From Clostridium cibarium (GTDB lineage Bacteria; Bacillota; Clostridia; Clostridiales; Clostridiaceae), in the NCBI RefSeq assembly GCF_014836335.1, contig NZ_JACSRA010000012.1:1-64000 (forward strand): a stretch of 64,000 nucleotides of DNA, in the 5' to 3' direction. Positions 8,861 through 18,625 of this stretch are shown here, piece after piece. The notes under the pieces are model-generated. The model was given only the letters and a program-made list of their open reading frames with translations. It ran no database searches and was not told the DNA's origin. Position 1 is the stretch's first letter. Each line of letters begins with the position of its first letter. Both the position numbers and the translations under genes were made by a program.

Positions 8861-8906
8861 AAGGAGTTTGGTAGTGAGAAGATCACTAGCCAAGCTCCTT
8901 TTTATT
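8861..8906 (+). terminator. Terminator of the SNF2 gene
   Basis: Long stem pairing AAGGAG-T-TTGGTAGTGA with TCACTA-G-CCAA-G-CTCCTT around a short GAAGA loop, followed by TTTTTATTTTTA. Confidence 0.85.
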
Positions 8907-8990
8907 TTTATATATCTTAAATCTAGCTTGCTTCACTTTATAATAATGAAGTTGGAATAAATAATTGCATTTGTAAAAGGTATTAATCGT

Positions 8991-9023
8991 AAAGACATAT
9001 TGCCCCCCCGGCTTTATGTCTTT
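8991..9023. terminator. Hairpin with a C7 loop downstream of the MIF-like gene
   Basis: AAAGACATA (8991-8999) pairs with TATGTCTTT (9015-9023). An inner GCC/GGC pair lies within, with a run of seven Cs (9003-9009) at the tip. It is likely shared at the 3' end of the minus-strand gene, although the T-run is better on the plus strand. Confidence 0.5.
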
Positions 9024-9031
9024 TCCCCTTT

Positions 9032-9376
9032 CTACAAGTTACTTCCATTCCAACCCCAAGTATCTACCTCTTCAAACTTTACATAAATTGACCTAGGAGG
9101 GATATTAAGCTTATCATTATATAAATCACAAATTTCTTTTGTAACCCTTTTTAAAGAGTCTTCAGAAACTCTGCCAAAAAGTTTCACTTCTACGAAAGCT
9201 CCATAATCCATTTTTTGTCCCTTGAAATATAGAGAGTAATTATCTTGAAAACCAAGCATTAAAAATTTTTCTGATTTTCCTGGTATGTCGTTTACTATTT
9301 TCCCTAGTTCTTTTTTTAGATACTCTTTTTCATTTTCGGAAAGAGGTATCGTAACTTTTGAATCAATGTAAGGCAT
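9032..9376 (-). CDS. MIF/phenylpyruvate tautomerase family protein
   Basis: 114-aa macrophage-migration-inhibitory-factor-like protein of the tautomerase superfamily. The start MPYIDSK leaves Pro at position 2, which becomes the catalytic N-terminal proline after Met removal. Other family features are the length (about 115 aa) and a trimer-type beta-alpha-beta repeat, with GFQDNYSLYFKG in the middle and PPRSIYVKFEEVDTWGWNG at the end, close to MIF's NFxxWGWNG-like C-terminus. The physiological substrate in clostridia is not known. It has its own ribosome site (GAGGAGA) and no obvious operon partner. Confidence 0.88.
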   Translation of the reverse strand: MPYIDSKVTIPLSENEKEYLKKELGKIVNDIPGKSEKFLMLGFQDNYSLYFKGQKMDYGAFVEVKLFGRVSEDSLKRVTKEICDLYNDKLNIPPRSIYVKFEEVDTWGWNGSNL

Positions 9377-9588
9377 AAATATAGTCTCCTCTCATTTATA
9401 TATTTTGCTTTTATTTACTATAATATTAGAAATAGTTAATTTTATTACAATTTGTGTTAAAAATGTTTTTCATTAAAGCTATAGAATTCTCCTTTCTTTG
9501 ATATTAATTGAAGCTTATAGTATAATTTCAATGAAGATAGTTAAATTAACAAAGAGATTAGATAAATTAATATTTGAGGTGATTATAC

Positions 9589-12219
9589 ATGGCATTAACT
9601 CCCATGATGAGACAATATTTTGAGATAAAAAATAAATATGAAGATTGTATTTTATTTTATAGATTAGGGGACTTTTATGAGATGTTCTTCGATGATGCAA
9701 AAACTGCTTCAAGAGAATTAGAATTAGTTCTTACAGGAAGAGATTGTGGTCTTGAAGAAAGAGCCCCTATGTGTGGAATACCATACCATGCAGCTGCTAC
9801 ATATATATCTAGGCTTGTAGCTAAAGGGTATAAAATAGCAATAGCTGAGCAAGTAGAAGATCCAGCTTTAGCGAAAGGAATAGTTAAGAGAGATATAATA
9901 AAGGTAATTACACCTGGTACATATGTAGATAATAATGCAGCTTTAGAAAATTTAAATACTTATCTAGTAGCAATATATGAAGATGGTAATAAAATTGGAA
10001 TAGCTTCTACTGATATAAGTACAGGTGAATTTAAAACTACATCCTTTACTAATTTGAAAAGTACATTATTAGATGAATTATCTAAAATTAGCCCTAAAGA
10101 AGTGCTTATGGCAGAAGGAACTTCTAAGGAATTAATTGATGAAATCCATGCATCAACTAATGCATTAATAACAGAAAAACCTTTTAATGAGTTTATAGTA
10201 AGTGATAAGGAATTAGCTAATCAATTTTCTGAAGTGGAAGTTGATGGTTTAGATGAAGCTTCTAAATTAGCTTGTAAGGTTTTATTAAAATACATATTTG
10301 AAACTCAAAAAATGAGTTTAACAAACATAAACTTTTTAGAGAAATATGAAATATTAAATTTTATGACCATAGATGGTAATTCTCGTAGGAATCTTGAACT
10401 TACTGAAAGTATCAGAGAAAAAGGTAAGAAGGGATCTCTTTTATGGGTAATGGATAAAACAGCCACTTCTATGGGGGGAAGAGCTCTAAGGAGATGGATA
10501 GATGAGCCTTTAATAATAAAGAAGGAAATAGAAAAAAGGCTTGGAGGCGTAGAGGAGCTATTTAATAATATATCCCTTAATGAAGATTTAAGAACAGCAC
10601 TTAAGGAAATTTATGATATAGAGAGAATCGTAGGAAAAATATCAAGTGGAAATGTTAATGGTAAAGATATGGTGTCTTTAAAGTCATCTCTAGAAAAAAT
10701 ACCAAATCTAAAAAAATCATTAAGTAGTTCAGAATCTCCTATATTAAGAGAATATTTTAATGATTTAGACGAACTTACTGATATAAAAGATTTATTAAAT
10801 AGAGGTATATTAAATGATCCATCTATTAACCTTAAAGAGGGAAATATAATAAATGATGGTTTTAATTCTGAGGTAGATGAACTTAGAAAGGCAAAGTTAC
10901 ACGGAAAAGAGTGGATAGCTTCTCTTGAAAACAGTGAGAGAGAATTTACTGGTATTAAGTCTTTAAAGGTTGGATACAATAAAGTATTTGGCTACTATAT
11001 AGAAATATCTAGGGCAAATTATTCATCTATACCTGAAGGTAGATATATTAGAAAGCAAACTTTAGCTAATGCTGAAAGATATATAACTTCTGAACTTAAG
11101 GAAATGGAAGATAAAATCTTAGGAGCAGAAGAAAAGCTTGTTAATTTAGAATATGAGCTATTTATTTCTATAAGGAATACTGTGGAAAAGGAAATAGGAC
11201 GTCTTAAGAAAAGTGCTAGAATTATTGGAAGCCTAGATTCTTTATCTACATTAGCTTTAATAGCTTTAGAGAATGATTATGTTAAACCATCTATTAATGA
11301 AGATGGAATTATAGAAATTATAGAAGGAAGACATCCTGTTGTAGAAAAGGTAATAGGAAGAGGAGAATTCGTTTCTAATAATTCTCTGTTAAATAATGAA
11401 GATAATGAACTATTATTAATTACAGGGCCTAATATGGCAGGTAAATCTACATATATGAGACAAGTTGCCTTAATCACTTTAATGGCACAAATGGGGTCTT
11501 TTGTACCAGCTAAGAAAGCTAATATTTCAGTTTGTGATAAGATATTTACAAGAATAGGTGCTTCTGATGATTTAGCTGGTGGTAAATCTACATTTATGGT
11601 TGAAATGTGGGAAGTATCTAATATATTAAAAAATGCTACTAGCAAAAGCTTAGTTTTATTAGATGAAGTAGGTCGTGGTACTTCTACTTACGATGGTCTT
11701 AGTATAGCTTGGGCTGTTATAGAGCATATAACAAAAATGAGTAATTTAAAATGTAAGACGTTATTTGCAACACATTATCATGAACTTACAAAACTTGAAG
11801 GTTCTTTACCAGGAGTTAAAAACTATTCTGTAGCTGTTAAGGAAATAGAGGATAATGTAATTTTCTTAAGAAAGATAGTAGAAGGGGGAGCTGACCAATC
11901 TTATGGTATAGAGGTTGCTAAGCTTGCAGGGCTTCCAGAAGAGGTAATTAATAGAGCTAAAGAGATACTAGAATCTCTAGAAGGTAAATCAAAGGTTAAT
12001 ATAGTGCCTAGTGAACCTATAGAAAAAGAAGTTTGTGTTACTAAAACAGAGAAACATGTAAAATCTGAAAAAAGCCAAGTTATGCAGATGGATTTTGAAT
12101 CCTTAGAAAAGGAAGCACTAATTAAAGAACTTGCGCAGTGTGATGTTTTAAATATGACTCCTATGGATGCAATGAATACTTTATTTAAACTTATAGGAGA
12201 AGCTAAGAAATTACAATAA
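9589..12219 (+). CDS. mutS: DNA mismatch repair protein MutS
   Basis: Mismatch-recognition ATPase, 876 aa, full length. The mismatch-wedging F-x-E motif is at F29-Y30-E31; the lever/clamp domains span about 260-560. The ABC-type ATPase has Walker [10 protein letters not shown] (about 613-621), the signature STFMVEMWE, Walker [17 protein letters not shown] and the H-loop FATHYHEL. The C-terminal tail carries a helix-turn-helix dimer region. ATG 9589 follows TGAGGTGAT. It is the first gene of a tight mutS-mutL-miaA-hfq series and lies 13 bp before mutL. Confidence 0.98.
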   Translation: MALTPMMRQYFEIKNKYEDCILFYRLGDFYEMFFDDAKTASRELELVLTGRDCGLEERAPMCGIPYHAAATYISRLVAKGYKIAIAEQVEDPALAKGIVKRDIIKVITPGTYVDNNAALENLNTYLVAIYEDGNKIGIASTDISTGEFKTTSFTNLKSTLLDELSKISPKEVLMAEGTSKELIDEIHASTNALITEKPFNEFIVSDKELANQFSEVEVDGLDEASKLACKVLLKYIFETQKMSLTNINFLEKYEILNFMTIDGNSRRNLELTESIREKGKKGSLLWVMDKTATSMGGRALRRWIDEPLIIKKEIEKRLGGVEELFNNISLNEDLRTALKEIYDIERIVGKISSGNVNGKDMVSLKSSLEKIPNLKKSLSSSESPILREYFNDLDELTDIKDLLNRGILNDPSINLKEGNIINDGFNSEVDELRKAKLHGKEWIASLENSEREFTGIKSLKVGYNKVFGYYIEISRANYSSIPEGRYIRKQTLANAERYITSELKEMEDKILGAEEKLVNLEYELFISIRNTVEKEIGRLKKSARIIGSLDSLSTLALIALENDYVKPSINEDGIIEIIEGRHPVVEKVIGRGEFVSNNSLLNNEDNELLLITGPNMAGKSTYMRQVALITLMAQMGSFVPAKKANISVCDKIFTRIGASDDLAGGKSTFMVEMWEVSNILKNATSKSLVLLDEVGRGTSTYDGLSIAWAVIEHITKMSNLKCKTLFATHYHELTKLEGSLPGVKNYSVAVKEIEDNVIFLRKIVEGGADQSYGIEVAKLAGLPEEVINRAKEILESLEGKSKVNIVPSEPIEKEVCVTKTEKHVKSEKSQVMQMDFESLEKEALIKELAQCDVLNMTPMDAMNTLFKLIGEAKKLQ

Positions 12220-12232
12220 GGAGGTTTAAATC

Positions 12233-14128
12233 ATGAAAAGAATTAATTTACTTGATGAAAATACCTCTAATAAGATTGCAGCTGGAGAAGTAGTTGAAAG
12301 GCCTTCTTCAGTTGTTAAGGAACTTATTGAGAATAGTATTGATGCAAGATCAAAAAATATAACTATAGAAATTGAAGATGGTGGAGCTGCTTTAATTAGG
12401 ATAATAGATGATGGAGATGGAATTCATCCAGAGGATATAAAAAAGGCATTTTTACCTCATGCAACAAGTAAGATAAAAAAGTCAGAAGATATATATTCAA
12501 TTAATACTTTAGGTTTTAGAGGAGAGGCCCTTCCATCTATAGCTGCTGTTGGTAAGGTTAATATAAAGTCTAGAATAGAAGATGAAGACTTTGGCCGTGA
12601 GCTTGTTATAGAAGGTGGAGAAATTCAAGTGTTTCAGGAATGCGGTATTAACAAAGGAACTACTTTAGAAGTTAGGGATTTATTTTATAATGTGCCAGCT
12701 AGAAAGAAATTTTTAAAAAGCTCTTCAAGAGAAGGAGCATTAATAACTGATATAGTAAATAGAACTTCCTTAGCTAATCCTTCTATAAGTTTTAAACTTT
12801 ATAATAACAGTAAAAAAGTACTTCATACATATGGAAGTGGAAATTTAAAAGATGTTATAAGAACTGTATACGGAAAGTCTATAACTGATAATCTTTTATA
12901 TTTTGAAAGTAGTGATGATACTATAACTATATATGGATATATAGGTAAAGAAGAAATAGCAAGAGGATCAAGAAATAATCAAAGTATTTTTGTTAATGGA
13001 AGATATATAAAACATAAAACTATAGTAGCTGCTGTGGAAAATGCTTTTAAATCTTTTAGTACAGTAAACAAGTTCCCTTTTTTTACTTTATTTATAGAAG
13101 TGTATCCTGAGTTTGTAGATGTAAATATACATCCTACAAAGGCAGAAATAAAATTTACTGATGATAGAGTGATATTTAAAAAGGTATTTGATACAGTACA
13201 TGAAACTTTAAAGAAGGATGTATTTGATACTTTTAAGATGCCTGAAGAAGAGGAAAAAGATAGGATTTCCTATACTCCACAATTTGAAGAGATTAAATTA
13301 GATATTAAGCCTAATCATGAAGAGAAGGTATCTTTTAATTCTTTTGAAACTCGCGAGAAAATACATTTAGAAGTTCCAATTGATCTTAAGCCAATAACTA
13401 TAGTAGAAGAAGAAAATAATATGGTTAAAGAGAATACTTTACCTATAATAAATGAGAAAATATCAGATGAAAAAATAGGAATTGAGAAGGAAGTAAATAA
13501 TATAATTATTAAGGAAGGTAATGTAACTGTTAATGAGGTTCAAGCAAAGTTTCCTCCATTAAAAATAATTGGACAGTTTAATAAAACTTATATTTTAGCT
13601 GAATATGAAGAAATACTTTATATGATAGATCAACATGCTGCTCACGAAAAAATCCTATTTGAAAAGTATTTGAAGAATATAGAGAGTGGATCTTTAGTGG
13701 TTCAACCTTTACTTATACCAGCTATAATAGACCTAACTATAGATGATTATGCTAATTATGAAGAAAATGCAGAAGTATTTAAAAATGCTGGTTTTACCCT
13801 AGAGGAATTTGGAGGAAATTCTATAACGCTAAAGGAAGTACCTTATTTCTTAGGTAAACTTGATCCTAAATCTTTATTCTTAAGTATATTAGATAATATT
13901 AAGTCATTAGGATCTGGAAAGACTACAGAAGTTAAATATAATAAAATAGCAACAATGGCATGTAAGGCAGCTGTTAAAGGAAATGATACATTATCAGATA
14001 TAGAAATGATAAAACTAGTTGAAGAACTTAGATATATAGATGATCCTTTCCACTGTCCTCATGGAAGACCAACCATAATTAAGTTTAGTAATTATGATTT
14101 AGAAAAGAAATTTAGAAGAATAGTATAG
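12233..14128 (+). CDS. mutL: DNA mismatch repair protein MutL
   Basis: 631-aa GHKL ATPase that couples MutS to strand removal. N-terminal motifs: ELIENSIDA, DDGDGI, ATSKI and GFRGEALPSI (within residues 30-105). The C-terminal domain carries the metal-dependent endonuclease motif DQHAAHEKILFE near residue 466, plus ACKAAVKG and CPHGRPT, so this MutL is predicted to nick DNA itself, as expected in organisms without MutH. The linker (about 340-440) is Glu/Lys/Ile-rich and low complexity. It starts 13 bp after mutS behind AAGGAGG. Confidence 0.98.
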   Translation: MKRINLLDENTSNKIAAGEVVERPSSVVKELIENSIDARSKNITIEIEDGGAALIRIIDDGDGIHPEDIKKAFLPHATSKIKKSEDIYSINTLGFRGEALPSIAAVGKVNIKSRIEDEDFGRELVIEGGEIQVFQECGINKGTTLEVRDLFYNVPARKKFLKSSSREGALITDIVNRTSLANPSISFKLYNNSKKVLHTYGSGNLKDVIRTVYGKSITDNLLYFESSDDTITIYGYIGKEEIARGSRNNQSIFVNGRYIKHKTIVAAVENAFKSFSTVNKFPFFTLFIEVYPEFVDVNIHPTKAEIKFTDDRVIFKKVFDTVHETLKKDVFDTFKMPEEEEKDRISYTPQFEEIKLDIKPNHEEKVSFNSFETREKIHLEVPIDLKPITIVEEENNMVKENTLPIINEKISDEKIGIEKEVNNIIIKEGNVTVNEVQAKFPPLKIIGQFNKTYILAEYEEILYMIDQHAAHEKILFEKYLKNIESGSLVVQPLLIPAIIDLTIDDYANYEENAEVFKNAGFTLEEFGGNSITLKEVPYFLGKLDPKSLFLSILDNIKSLGSGKTTEVKYNKIATMACKAAVKGNDTLSDIEMIKLVEELRYIDDPFHCPHGRPTIIKFSNYDLEKKFRRIV

Positions 14129-14142
14129 AGAATGGTGATTAG

Positions 14143-15072
14143 ATGAAAAAGAAACTTTTAATTTTGGCAGGTCCAACAGGGGTTGGAAAAACTGAACTTT
14201 CTATTGAATTAGCTAAAAGGCTAAATGGAGAAATAATTTCAGCAGATTCTATGCAAATATATAAATATATGGACATAGGTTCGGCTAAAATAACAAGAGA
14301 AGAGATGGATGGAGTACCTCATCATATGATAGATATCGTAGATCCTTCAGAAAGTTTTTCGGTGTCTGAATACAAGGATAGGGGAAGTGATGCTTTAGAA
14401 GAAATAATAGCTAATAATAAGCTTCCTATGATAGTTGGGGGCACGGGGTTATATATAAACTCCTTAACTTGTAATATGAACTTTTCTGAAACGGATAAAG
14501 ATGAAGATTATAGGAAGTATTTAGAAGATTTAGCTAATGAAAAAGGCAATGAGTTTGTACATGAAAAGCTTAAAGATATTGACCCAATAAGTTATAAAGA
14601 AATTCACTACAATAACTTAAAAAGGGTTATTAGAGCATTAGAGGTATATAAACTTACTGGTAAGCCTTTTAGTTCTTATAATTCAGGTGAAGAATTCTAT
14701 AAATCACCGTATGATATACATTTCTTTGTTTTAACTATGAATAGAGATACATTATATGAAAGAATTAATAAAAGGGTAGACATTATGATAGATAAAGGTC
14801 TACTTGATGAATGTATAAGTCTTAAGGAAAGAGGGTATACTTCATCTATGCAATCAATGCAGGGAATTGGCTATAAAGAGATGCTTTATCACTTGGAAGG
14901 CAAGATATCCTTTGAAGAGGCAGTTGATATGGTTAAACAAGGCTCTAGAAATTATGCTAAAAGGCAATTAACTTGGTTTAGAAGGGATCCGAGGGCAATT
15001 TTCTTAGATAAGGATGTTTTAAGTGATAGTGAGATTGTAGCTGAAATTTTAGATGACATAAATTCTAAATAA
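14143..15072 (+). CDS. miaA: tRNA dimethylallyltransferase MiaA
   Basis: Transfers the dimethylallyl group to N6 of A37 in tRNA, giving the substrate for MiaB encoded earlier in the window. 309 aa, normal length. P-loop GPTGVGKT at residues 10-17, the [15 protein letters not shown] substrate-binding region, VGGTGLYI near 103 and the [11 protein letters not shown] motif near 271-281. It follows mutL by 14 bp and precedes hfq by 38 bp, the usual Firmicute order. Confidence 0.98.
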   Translation: MKKKLLILAGPTGVGKTELSIELAKRLNGEIISADSMQIYKYMDIGSAKITREEMDGVPHHMIDIVDPSESFSVSEYKDRGSDALEEIIANNKLPMIVGGTGLYINSLTCNMNFSETDKDEDYRKYLEDLANEKGNEFVHEKLKDIDPISYKEIHYNNLKRVIRALEVYKLTGKPFSSYNSGEEFYKSPYDIHFFVLTMNRDTLYERINKRVDIMIDKGLLDECISLKERGYTSSMQSMQGIGYKEMLYHLEGKISFEEAVDMVKQGSRNYAKRQLTWFRRDPRAIFLDKDVLSDSEIVAEILDDINSK

Positions 15073-15110
15073 CTGTATAATTATTTTAAAAGAAAACGGG
15101 AGGTGCCTTA

Positions 15111-15356
15111 ATGACTAAACAACAAAATAATTTGCAAGATATATTTTTAAACAGTGCTAGAAAAAATAAAAATCAAGTAGTTATCTATTTAACTAATGGT
15201 TTTCAACTTAAGGGCTTTGTAACTGGATTTGATGCATTTACAGTTGTGTTAGATCAGGATGGTAAGCAAGTTCTTATATATAAACATGCAATAACCACAG
15301 TAACTCCATCAAAACCAATATTATTTACTGAAACAAATACTGATAATAATATATAA
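15111..15356 (+). CDS. hfq: RNA chaperone Hfq
   Basis: 81-aa Sm-like protein that forms hexameric rings binding A/U-rich RNA. Sm1 ([21 protein letters not shown]) and Sm2 with YKHAITTV (the KH signature) are both present, preceded by [11 protein letters not shown]. It starts at ATG after GGGAGGTG and ends in a strong terminator that closes the mutS-mutL-miaA-hfq run. Confidence 0.97.
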   Translation: MTKQQNNLQDIFLNSARKNKNQVVIYLTNGFQLKGFVTGFDAFTVVLDQDGKQVLIYKHAITTVTPSKPILFTETNTDNNI

Positions 15357-15358
15357 TA

Positions 15359-15386
15359 AAAGATGAAAGCTTGGCTTTCATCTTTT
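15359..15386 (+). terminator. Terminator of hfq
   Basis: AAGATGAAAGC / GCTTTCATCTT stem with a TTG loop at 15371-15373 and a TTTTTT tail. Confidence 0.92.
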
Positions 15387-15430
15387 TTATTTGTTATAAT
15401 ACAAGAGGAATAAAATTTTGGAGGAATACA

Positions 15431-16711
15431 ATGTTACAAATTACTAAGGACTTATTAAAAAATACCTATAACTTTGGAGATGAAACTTTAAAGTTATATG
15501 ATATAGCGATAAAAGATGTAGAAGAACAATTTAAGATCTATGATGAAATAAGGGAGTATAACCAAATCAAAGTATTAAAGGCTTTTCAAGAGGAGAGAAT
15601 AAGTGATACTCATTTTACTAATTCTTCAGGATATGGTTATGATGATATAGGGAGAGATTCTTTAGATAAAGTATATGCGAGAATATTTAACGCAGAAGCT
15701 GCATTAGTTAGGCCACACTTTGTTAACGGAACTCATGCAATAGGAGCTGCACTATTTGGAAATCTTAGACCTGGAGATAAATTACTTGCAGTATCAGGGA
15801 AACCTTATGATACTCTTCATAATATTATAGGGATAAGCGGAGAGGAGAAAATAGGCTCTCTTAAGGAATATGGAGTGAATTATGAACAAGTAGACCTTAA
15901 AGAAGGTAAATTTGATTTTGAAGCCATTAAGGAAGCTTTAAAAGATAGCTCTGTTAAAGTAATACATATTCAAAGAAGTACAGGTTATGGATGGAGAAAT
16001 TCATTCCTAGTATCTGAAATTGGAGAAATAATATCTTATATAAAAGATATAAGAGAAGATGTAAATGTATTTGTTGATAATTGTTATGGAGAATTTATAG
16101 ATGTTATTGAACCTACTGATGTAGGTGCAGATTTAATAGCAGGATCTCTTATAAAGAACATAGGAGGTGGCTTAGCTCCTTCAGGAGGATATATAGTAGG
16201 TAAGAAGGAGTTAGTTACTCAAGCAGCTTACAGACTAACTATCCCTGGAATAGGAGGGGAGTGTGGAGCAACATTTGGCCTTATGAGAAGCTTATATCAA
16301 GGATTATTCTTAGCTCCTCATGTAGCTATGGAAGCTGTTAAAGGAGCAGTGTTCTGTGCTAGAATAATGGAACTTGCTGGATTTGAAGTGTTACCTAAGT
16401 ATGATGAAAAGAGAAGTGATATAATTCAATCTATAAAATTTGGTGATCCTAAAAAGGTAATTGATTTCTGTAAGGGAATACAACATGGTTCGCCAATAGA
16501 CTCTTATGTAGAATGTGAACCATGGGCTATGCCAGGATATAAAGATGAAGTTATAATGGCAGCAGGTGCATTTATACAAGGTGCTTCTATTGAATTATCA
16601 GCTGATGCACCTATTAGAGAACCTTATATAGCATATCTTCAAGGTGGATTGACATTTGACCACGCTAAAATAGGTATACTTATAGCACTAAATAATGTAT
16701 TGAATAAATAA
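15431..16711 (+). CDS. Methionine gamma-lyase/aluminium-resistance family PLP protein (YnbB-like)
   Basis: PLP-dependent fold-type I enzyme of the family annotated as methionine gamma-lyase or aluminium resistance protein, related to B. subtilis YnbB, which also lies near hfq. The frame is open upstream to 15371, inside the hfq terminator, but TTGGAGGA at 15418-15425 places the start at ATG 15431, giving 426 aa. Visible features are FVNGTHAIGAALFG, the aspartate of VFVDNCYGEF and AGSLIKNIGGG, with the probable PLP lysine at about K242, then GIGGECGATFG. The true reaction is not proven for this family. A terminator shared with the convergent gene follows. Confidence 0.9.
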   Translation: MLQITKDLLKNTYNFGDETLKLYDIAIKDVEEQFKIYDEIREYNQIKVLKAFQEERISDTHFTNSSGYGYDDIGRDSLDKVYARIFNAEAALVRPHFVNGTHAIGAALFGNLRPGDKLLAVSGKPYDTLHNIIGISGEEKIGSLKEYGVNYEQVDLKEGKFDFEAIKEALKDSSVKVIHIQRSTGYGWRNSFLVSEIGEIISYIKDIREDVNVFVDNCYGEFIDVIEPTDVGADLIAGSLIKNIGGGLAPSGGYIVGKKELVTQAAYRLTIPGIGGECGATFGLMRSLYQGLFLAPHVAMEAVKGAVFCARIMELAGFEVLPKYDEKRSDIIQSIKFGDPKKVIDFCKGIQHGSPIDSYVECEPWAMPGYKDEVIMAAGAFIQGASIELSADAPIREPYIAYLQGGLTFDHAKIGILIALNNVLNK

Positions 16712-16719
16712 GGACAAGA

Positions 16720-16750
16720 AAGCCATCTCAAAATATATTTGAGGTGGCTT
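16720..16750. terminator. Bidirectional terminator
   Basis: AAGCCATCTCAAA (16720-16732) pairs with TTTGAGGTGGCTT (16738-16750), one G-U pair. It lies between convergent genes, with a T-rich tail on the plus strand. Confidence 0.8.
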
Positions 16751-16753
16751 TTA

Positions 16754-17368
16754 TTATAAATTCATATTATTAGGCATTCTTTTTTTTACAATAAAATATC
16801 TATTAGCCGATTTTAATATAATATTTCCTGAGCCTGGAATCTTTTTAAGTAAAATATATATATCATATAGATCAAATGCTGATAAAAGAGCATTAGCATA
16901 AGCAATTGATAATAATAACATACTTATATGATTATAAATTATTATGAGAAGTGGAAATATAGTTAGTATAAATAAAGGGGAGATAGCTGCTATAATAAGC
17001 CTGAATTTTTTAAGTTCCTTTTTACAATAGCAAAAAGGTGTTAAGTATTTTCTATAAAAACCTAAATAACATTTTTTATTCCAGGTGCTAGTAGGAAAAA
17101 ATAAGCAGTGAAGCAGCAGATGAATTATAGTTACTACTAGAAAAAACAATAAAAAATATCCTAAAAACCAAATTAAAGATTTAATAAAATTACTATGAAA
17201 ATTAAAAGTACTGTAACCAATTCCGAAGCAAAAAGGATAATGAATGAGAATCATTATTCTTGATGCATATTTTCTCTGTTTCTTAGGAGAATTACGATCT
17301 GCTGAGGTAATTGTGTACTCGCTTGAAATCTCACTTTTGAAATCAGGAAAAGGACCATTAACAAACAT
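16754..17368 (-). CDS. DUF3267-type membrane protein lacking the catalytic Glu
   Basis: 204-aa membrane protein related to DUF3267 putative zincin peptidases, recognised by the pattern HxxxH, then FFPTSTWNKKCYLGFYRKYLTPFCYCKKELKKFR and the later FDLYDIYILLKK segment. Four hydrophobic stretches (about 36-50, 63-90, 124-145, 148-165) suggest membrane embedding. In the family the metal site is usually HE-x-x-H; here residues 83-87 read HLLLH, so both histidines remain but the catalytic glutamate is replaced by leucine. This predicts a metal-binding but proteolytically dead protein, or a different activity. It starts at ATG after GGAGGAT. Confidence 0.75.
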   Translation of the reverse strand: MFVNGPFPDFKSEISSEYTITSADRNSPKKQRKYASRIMILIHYPFCFGIGYSTFNFHSNFIKSLIWFLGYFLLFFLVVTIIHLLLHCLFFPTSTWNKKCYLGFYRKYLTPFCYCKKELKKFRLIIAAISPLFILTIFPLLIIIYNHISMLLLSIAYANALLSAFDLYDIYILLKKIPGSGNIILKSANRYFIVKKRMPNNMNL

Positions 17369-17392
17369 AATTTAATCCTCCTTAAAAGAAAT

Positions 17393-17426
17393 AAAAAAAG
17401 AACTATATTTAAATATATAGCTCTTT
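17393..17426 (-). terminator. Terminator of lexA
   Basis: On the minus strand an AAAGAGCTATATATTT-type arm pairs with AAATATAGTTCTTT (17397-17426) and is followed by a T-run at 17393-17399. Confidence 0.8.
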
Positions 17427-17441
17427 ACATAATATTATTAC

Positions 17442-18047
17442 TTAATATTGTCTAAACAATCCAACAAGTTTTCCTAGTATACTACAAGTATCCACAATGA
17501 TAGGAGACATAGTATCGTTTTCTGGCTGCAATCTAATATGGTCTTTTTCTTTGAAAAATCTCTTTATAGTTGCTTCATCTTCTATAAGGGCTACTACAAT
17601 TTCACCATTGACTGCGTTGTCAGCCTTTTCGATTATAGCTAAATCACCATCACAAATACCTGCATTTATCATGCTTTCACCAGTAACCTTAAGCATAAAC
17701 AACTCTCTATCATGTTTAATATAATCTAAGGGAACTGAAAAAGTATCTTCAATATTTTCAGTTGCTAAAATAGGTTGCCCTGCAGTAACTTTTCCTACAA
17801 TAGGTATTGTTGCCATTTCTCTTTTTGCTGAATTTAATTCCACTATTTCTAAAGCTCTAGGTTTTGTAGGATCTCTTTTAATTAACCCTTTTTTTTCTAG
17901 TCTTTTTAAATGTCCATGAACTGTTGAAGTAGATCTTAGTGAAACAGCTTCACAAATTTCTCTAACAGATGGTGGATATCCTTTAGTTTCTGTATAAGTT
18001 TTTAGAAAATTATATATATCAGATTGTTTATCTTTACCTTCTACCAT
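17442..18047 (-). CDS. lexA: LexA repressor
   Basis: SOS transcriptional repressor, 201 aa. A winged HTH spans residues about 8-68 ([23 protein letters not shown]). The C-terminal S24 self-cleaving domain has the scissile Ala89-Gly90, the catalytic Ser125 in TGESM and Lys162, spaced 37 residues apart as in E. coli LexA. All residues for RecA-triggered autocleavage are present. Two tandem LexA-type boxes sit over and just upstream of its own -35 element, so autorepression is expected. A second LexA-type peptidase domain occurs elsewhere in the window (39289-40707). Confidence 0.97.
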   Translation of the reverse strand: MVEGKDKQSDIYNFLKTYTETKGYPPSVREICEAVSLRSTSTVHGHLKRLEKKGLIKRDPTKPRALEIVELNSAKREMATIPIVGKVTAGQPILATENIEDTFSVPLDYIKHDRELFMLKVTGESMINAGICDGDLAIIEKADNAVNGEIVVALIEDEATIKRFFKEKDHIRLQPENDTMSPIIVDTCSILGKLVGLFRQY

Positions 18048-18066
18048 GTTAACACCTCTTTAAAAT

Positions 18067-18095
18067 ATTATAGCATAACATTAATTGTATATCAA
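18067..18095 (-). promoter_or_regulatory. lexA promoter
   Basis: Minus-strand -35 TTGATA (18090-18095), 17-bp spacer and a perfect -10 TATAAT (18067-18072). The proximal LexA box overlaps the -35. Confidence 0.8.
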
Positions 18096-18120
18096 ACCTA
18101 TGTTCTCAAAACCTATGTTC
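18094..18120. promoter_or_regulatory. Tandem LexA (SOS) boxes
   Basis: AAACCTATGTTC occurs twice exactly, at 18094-18105 and 18109-18120, 15 bp apart. Read on the other strand it is GAACATAGGTTT, fitting the Gram-positive pattern GAACNNNNGTTY. The sites lie between the divergent lexA and 139-aa genes. Confidence 0.82.
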
Positions 18121-18131
18121 TGTATATAAAT

Positions 18132-18160
18132 TTGATTAATGGGCAATACTTTGTTATAAT
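18132..18160 (+). promoter_or_regulatory. Promoter of the 139-aa acidic protein gene
   Basis: -35 TTGATT (18132-18137), 17-bp spacer, -10 TATAAT (18155-18160), starting 11 bp beyond the distal LexA box, so LexA bound there could also affect this promoter. Confidence 0.7.
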
Positions 18161-18194
18161 AAAATTTGATTATTTTAATAGGTGGTGTATTAAT

Positions 18195-18614
18195 ATGGCT
18201 AAATATACTGAAGATGATTACTGCGATATATACAAAAAGAAAATTTGTGATAATTGCGGAAAGTGTTTAGAGATGGATGGAGTAGATATTAGAGCGATTA
18301 ATATTGAAGATATAGCTAAGACAGTGGAAGAAAATAAGGTTTTAGAGGAAGAGTACATAAATGAATTAGAAGCTCAAAAGGATGCTTTAGACGAGGAAGT
18401 AGATACAACAGATGATTCTTTCTATGATGATTATGATAAATTAAAGGATGCATATAAAGATTTTGCTAAAGAAAATGATTTAGGCGAAGAATATGAAGAT
18501 GCATTTGACCATATAGATTATTCAACTGAAGAAGAATTATTTGAAGATGGAAATTTAGAAGAAATGACTGAAGAAGTTTTTCCGGGTGTTAGGAAATTAA
18601 AGAAAGACATATAG
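18195..18614 (+). CDS. Acidic CxxCxxC hypothetical protein, 139 aa
   Basis: The frame is open from 18024, but that would cross the lexA promoter. ATG 18195 follows AGGTGGTG and lies 34 bp after the -10, so I use it. The N-terminus has a Cys cluster (CDIYKKKICDNCGKCLEMDG, residues about 10-29) that could bind zinc or an Fe-S cluster. The rest is extremely rich in Asp and Glu (about residues 45-125) and likely helical. The family was not recognised. It is divergent from lexA across tandem LexA boxes, which suggests but does not prove SOS control. Confidence 0.8.
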   Translation: MAKYTEDDYCDIYKKKICDNCGKCLEMDGVDIRAINIEDIAKTVEENKVLEEEYINELEAQKDALDEEVDTTDDSFYDDYDKLKDAYKDFAKENDLGEEYEDAFDHIDYSTEEELFEDGNLEEMTEEVFPGVRKLKKDI

Positions 18615-18625
18615 ATAATAAGAAT

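Noticed and set aside
8861..8906. Structured element as a riboswitch
   Set aside because: It sits after the SNF2 stop with a T-rich tail and no gene immediately downstream on that strand; terminator is simpler.
15371..15430. Upstream extension of the PLP enzyme
   Set aside because: It starts inside the hfq terminator with no ribosome site; ATG 15431 has TTGGAGGA in front.
18024..18194. Longer N-terminus of the 139-aa protein
   Set aside because: It would cover the lexA promoter and LexA boxes; a good ribosome site and promoter favour ATG 18195.
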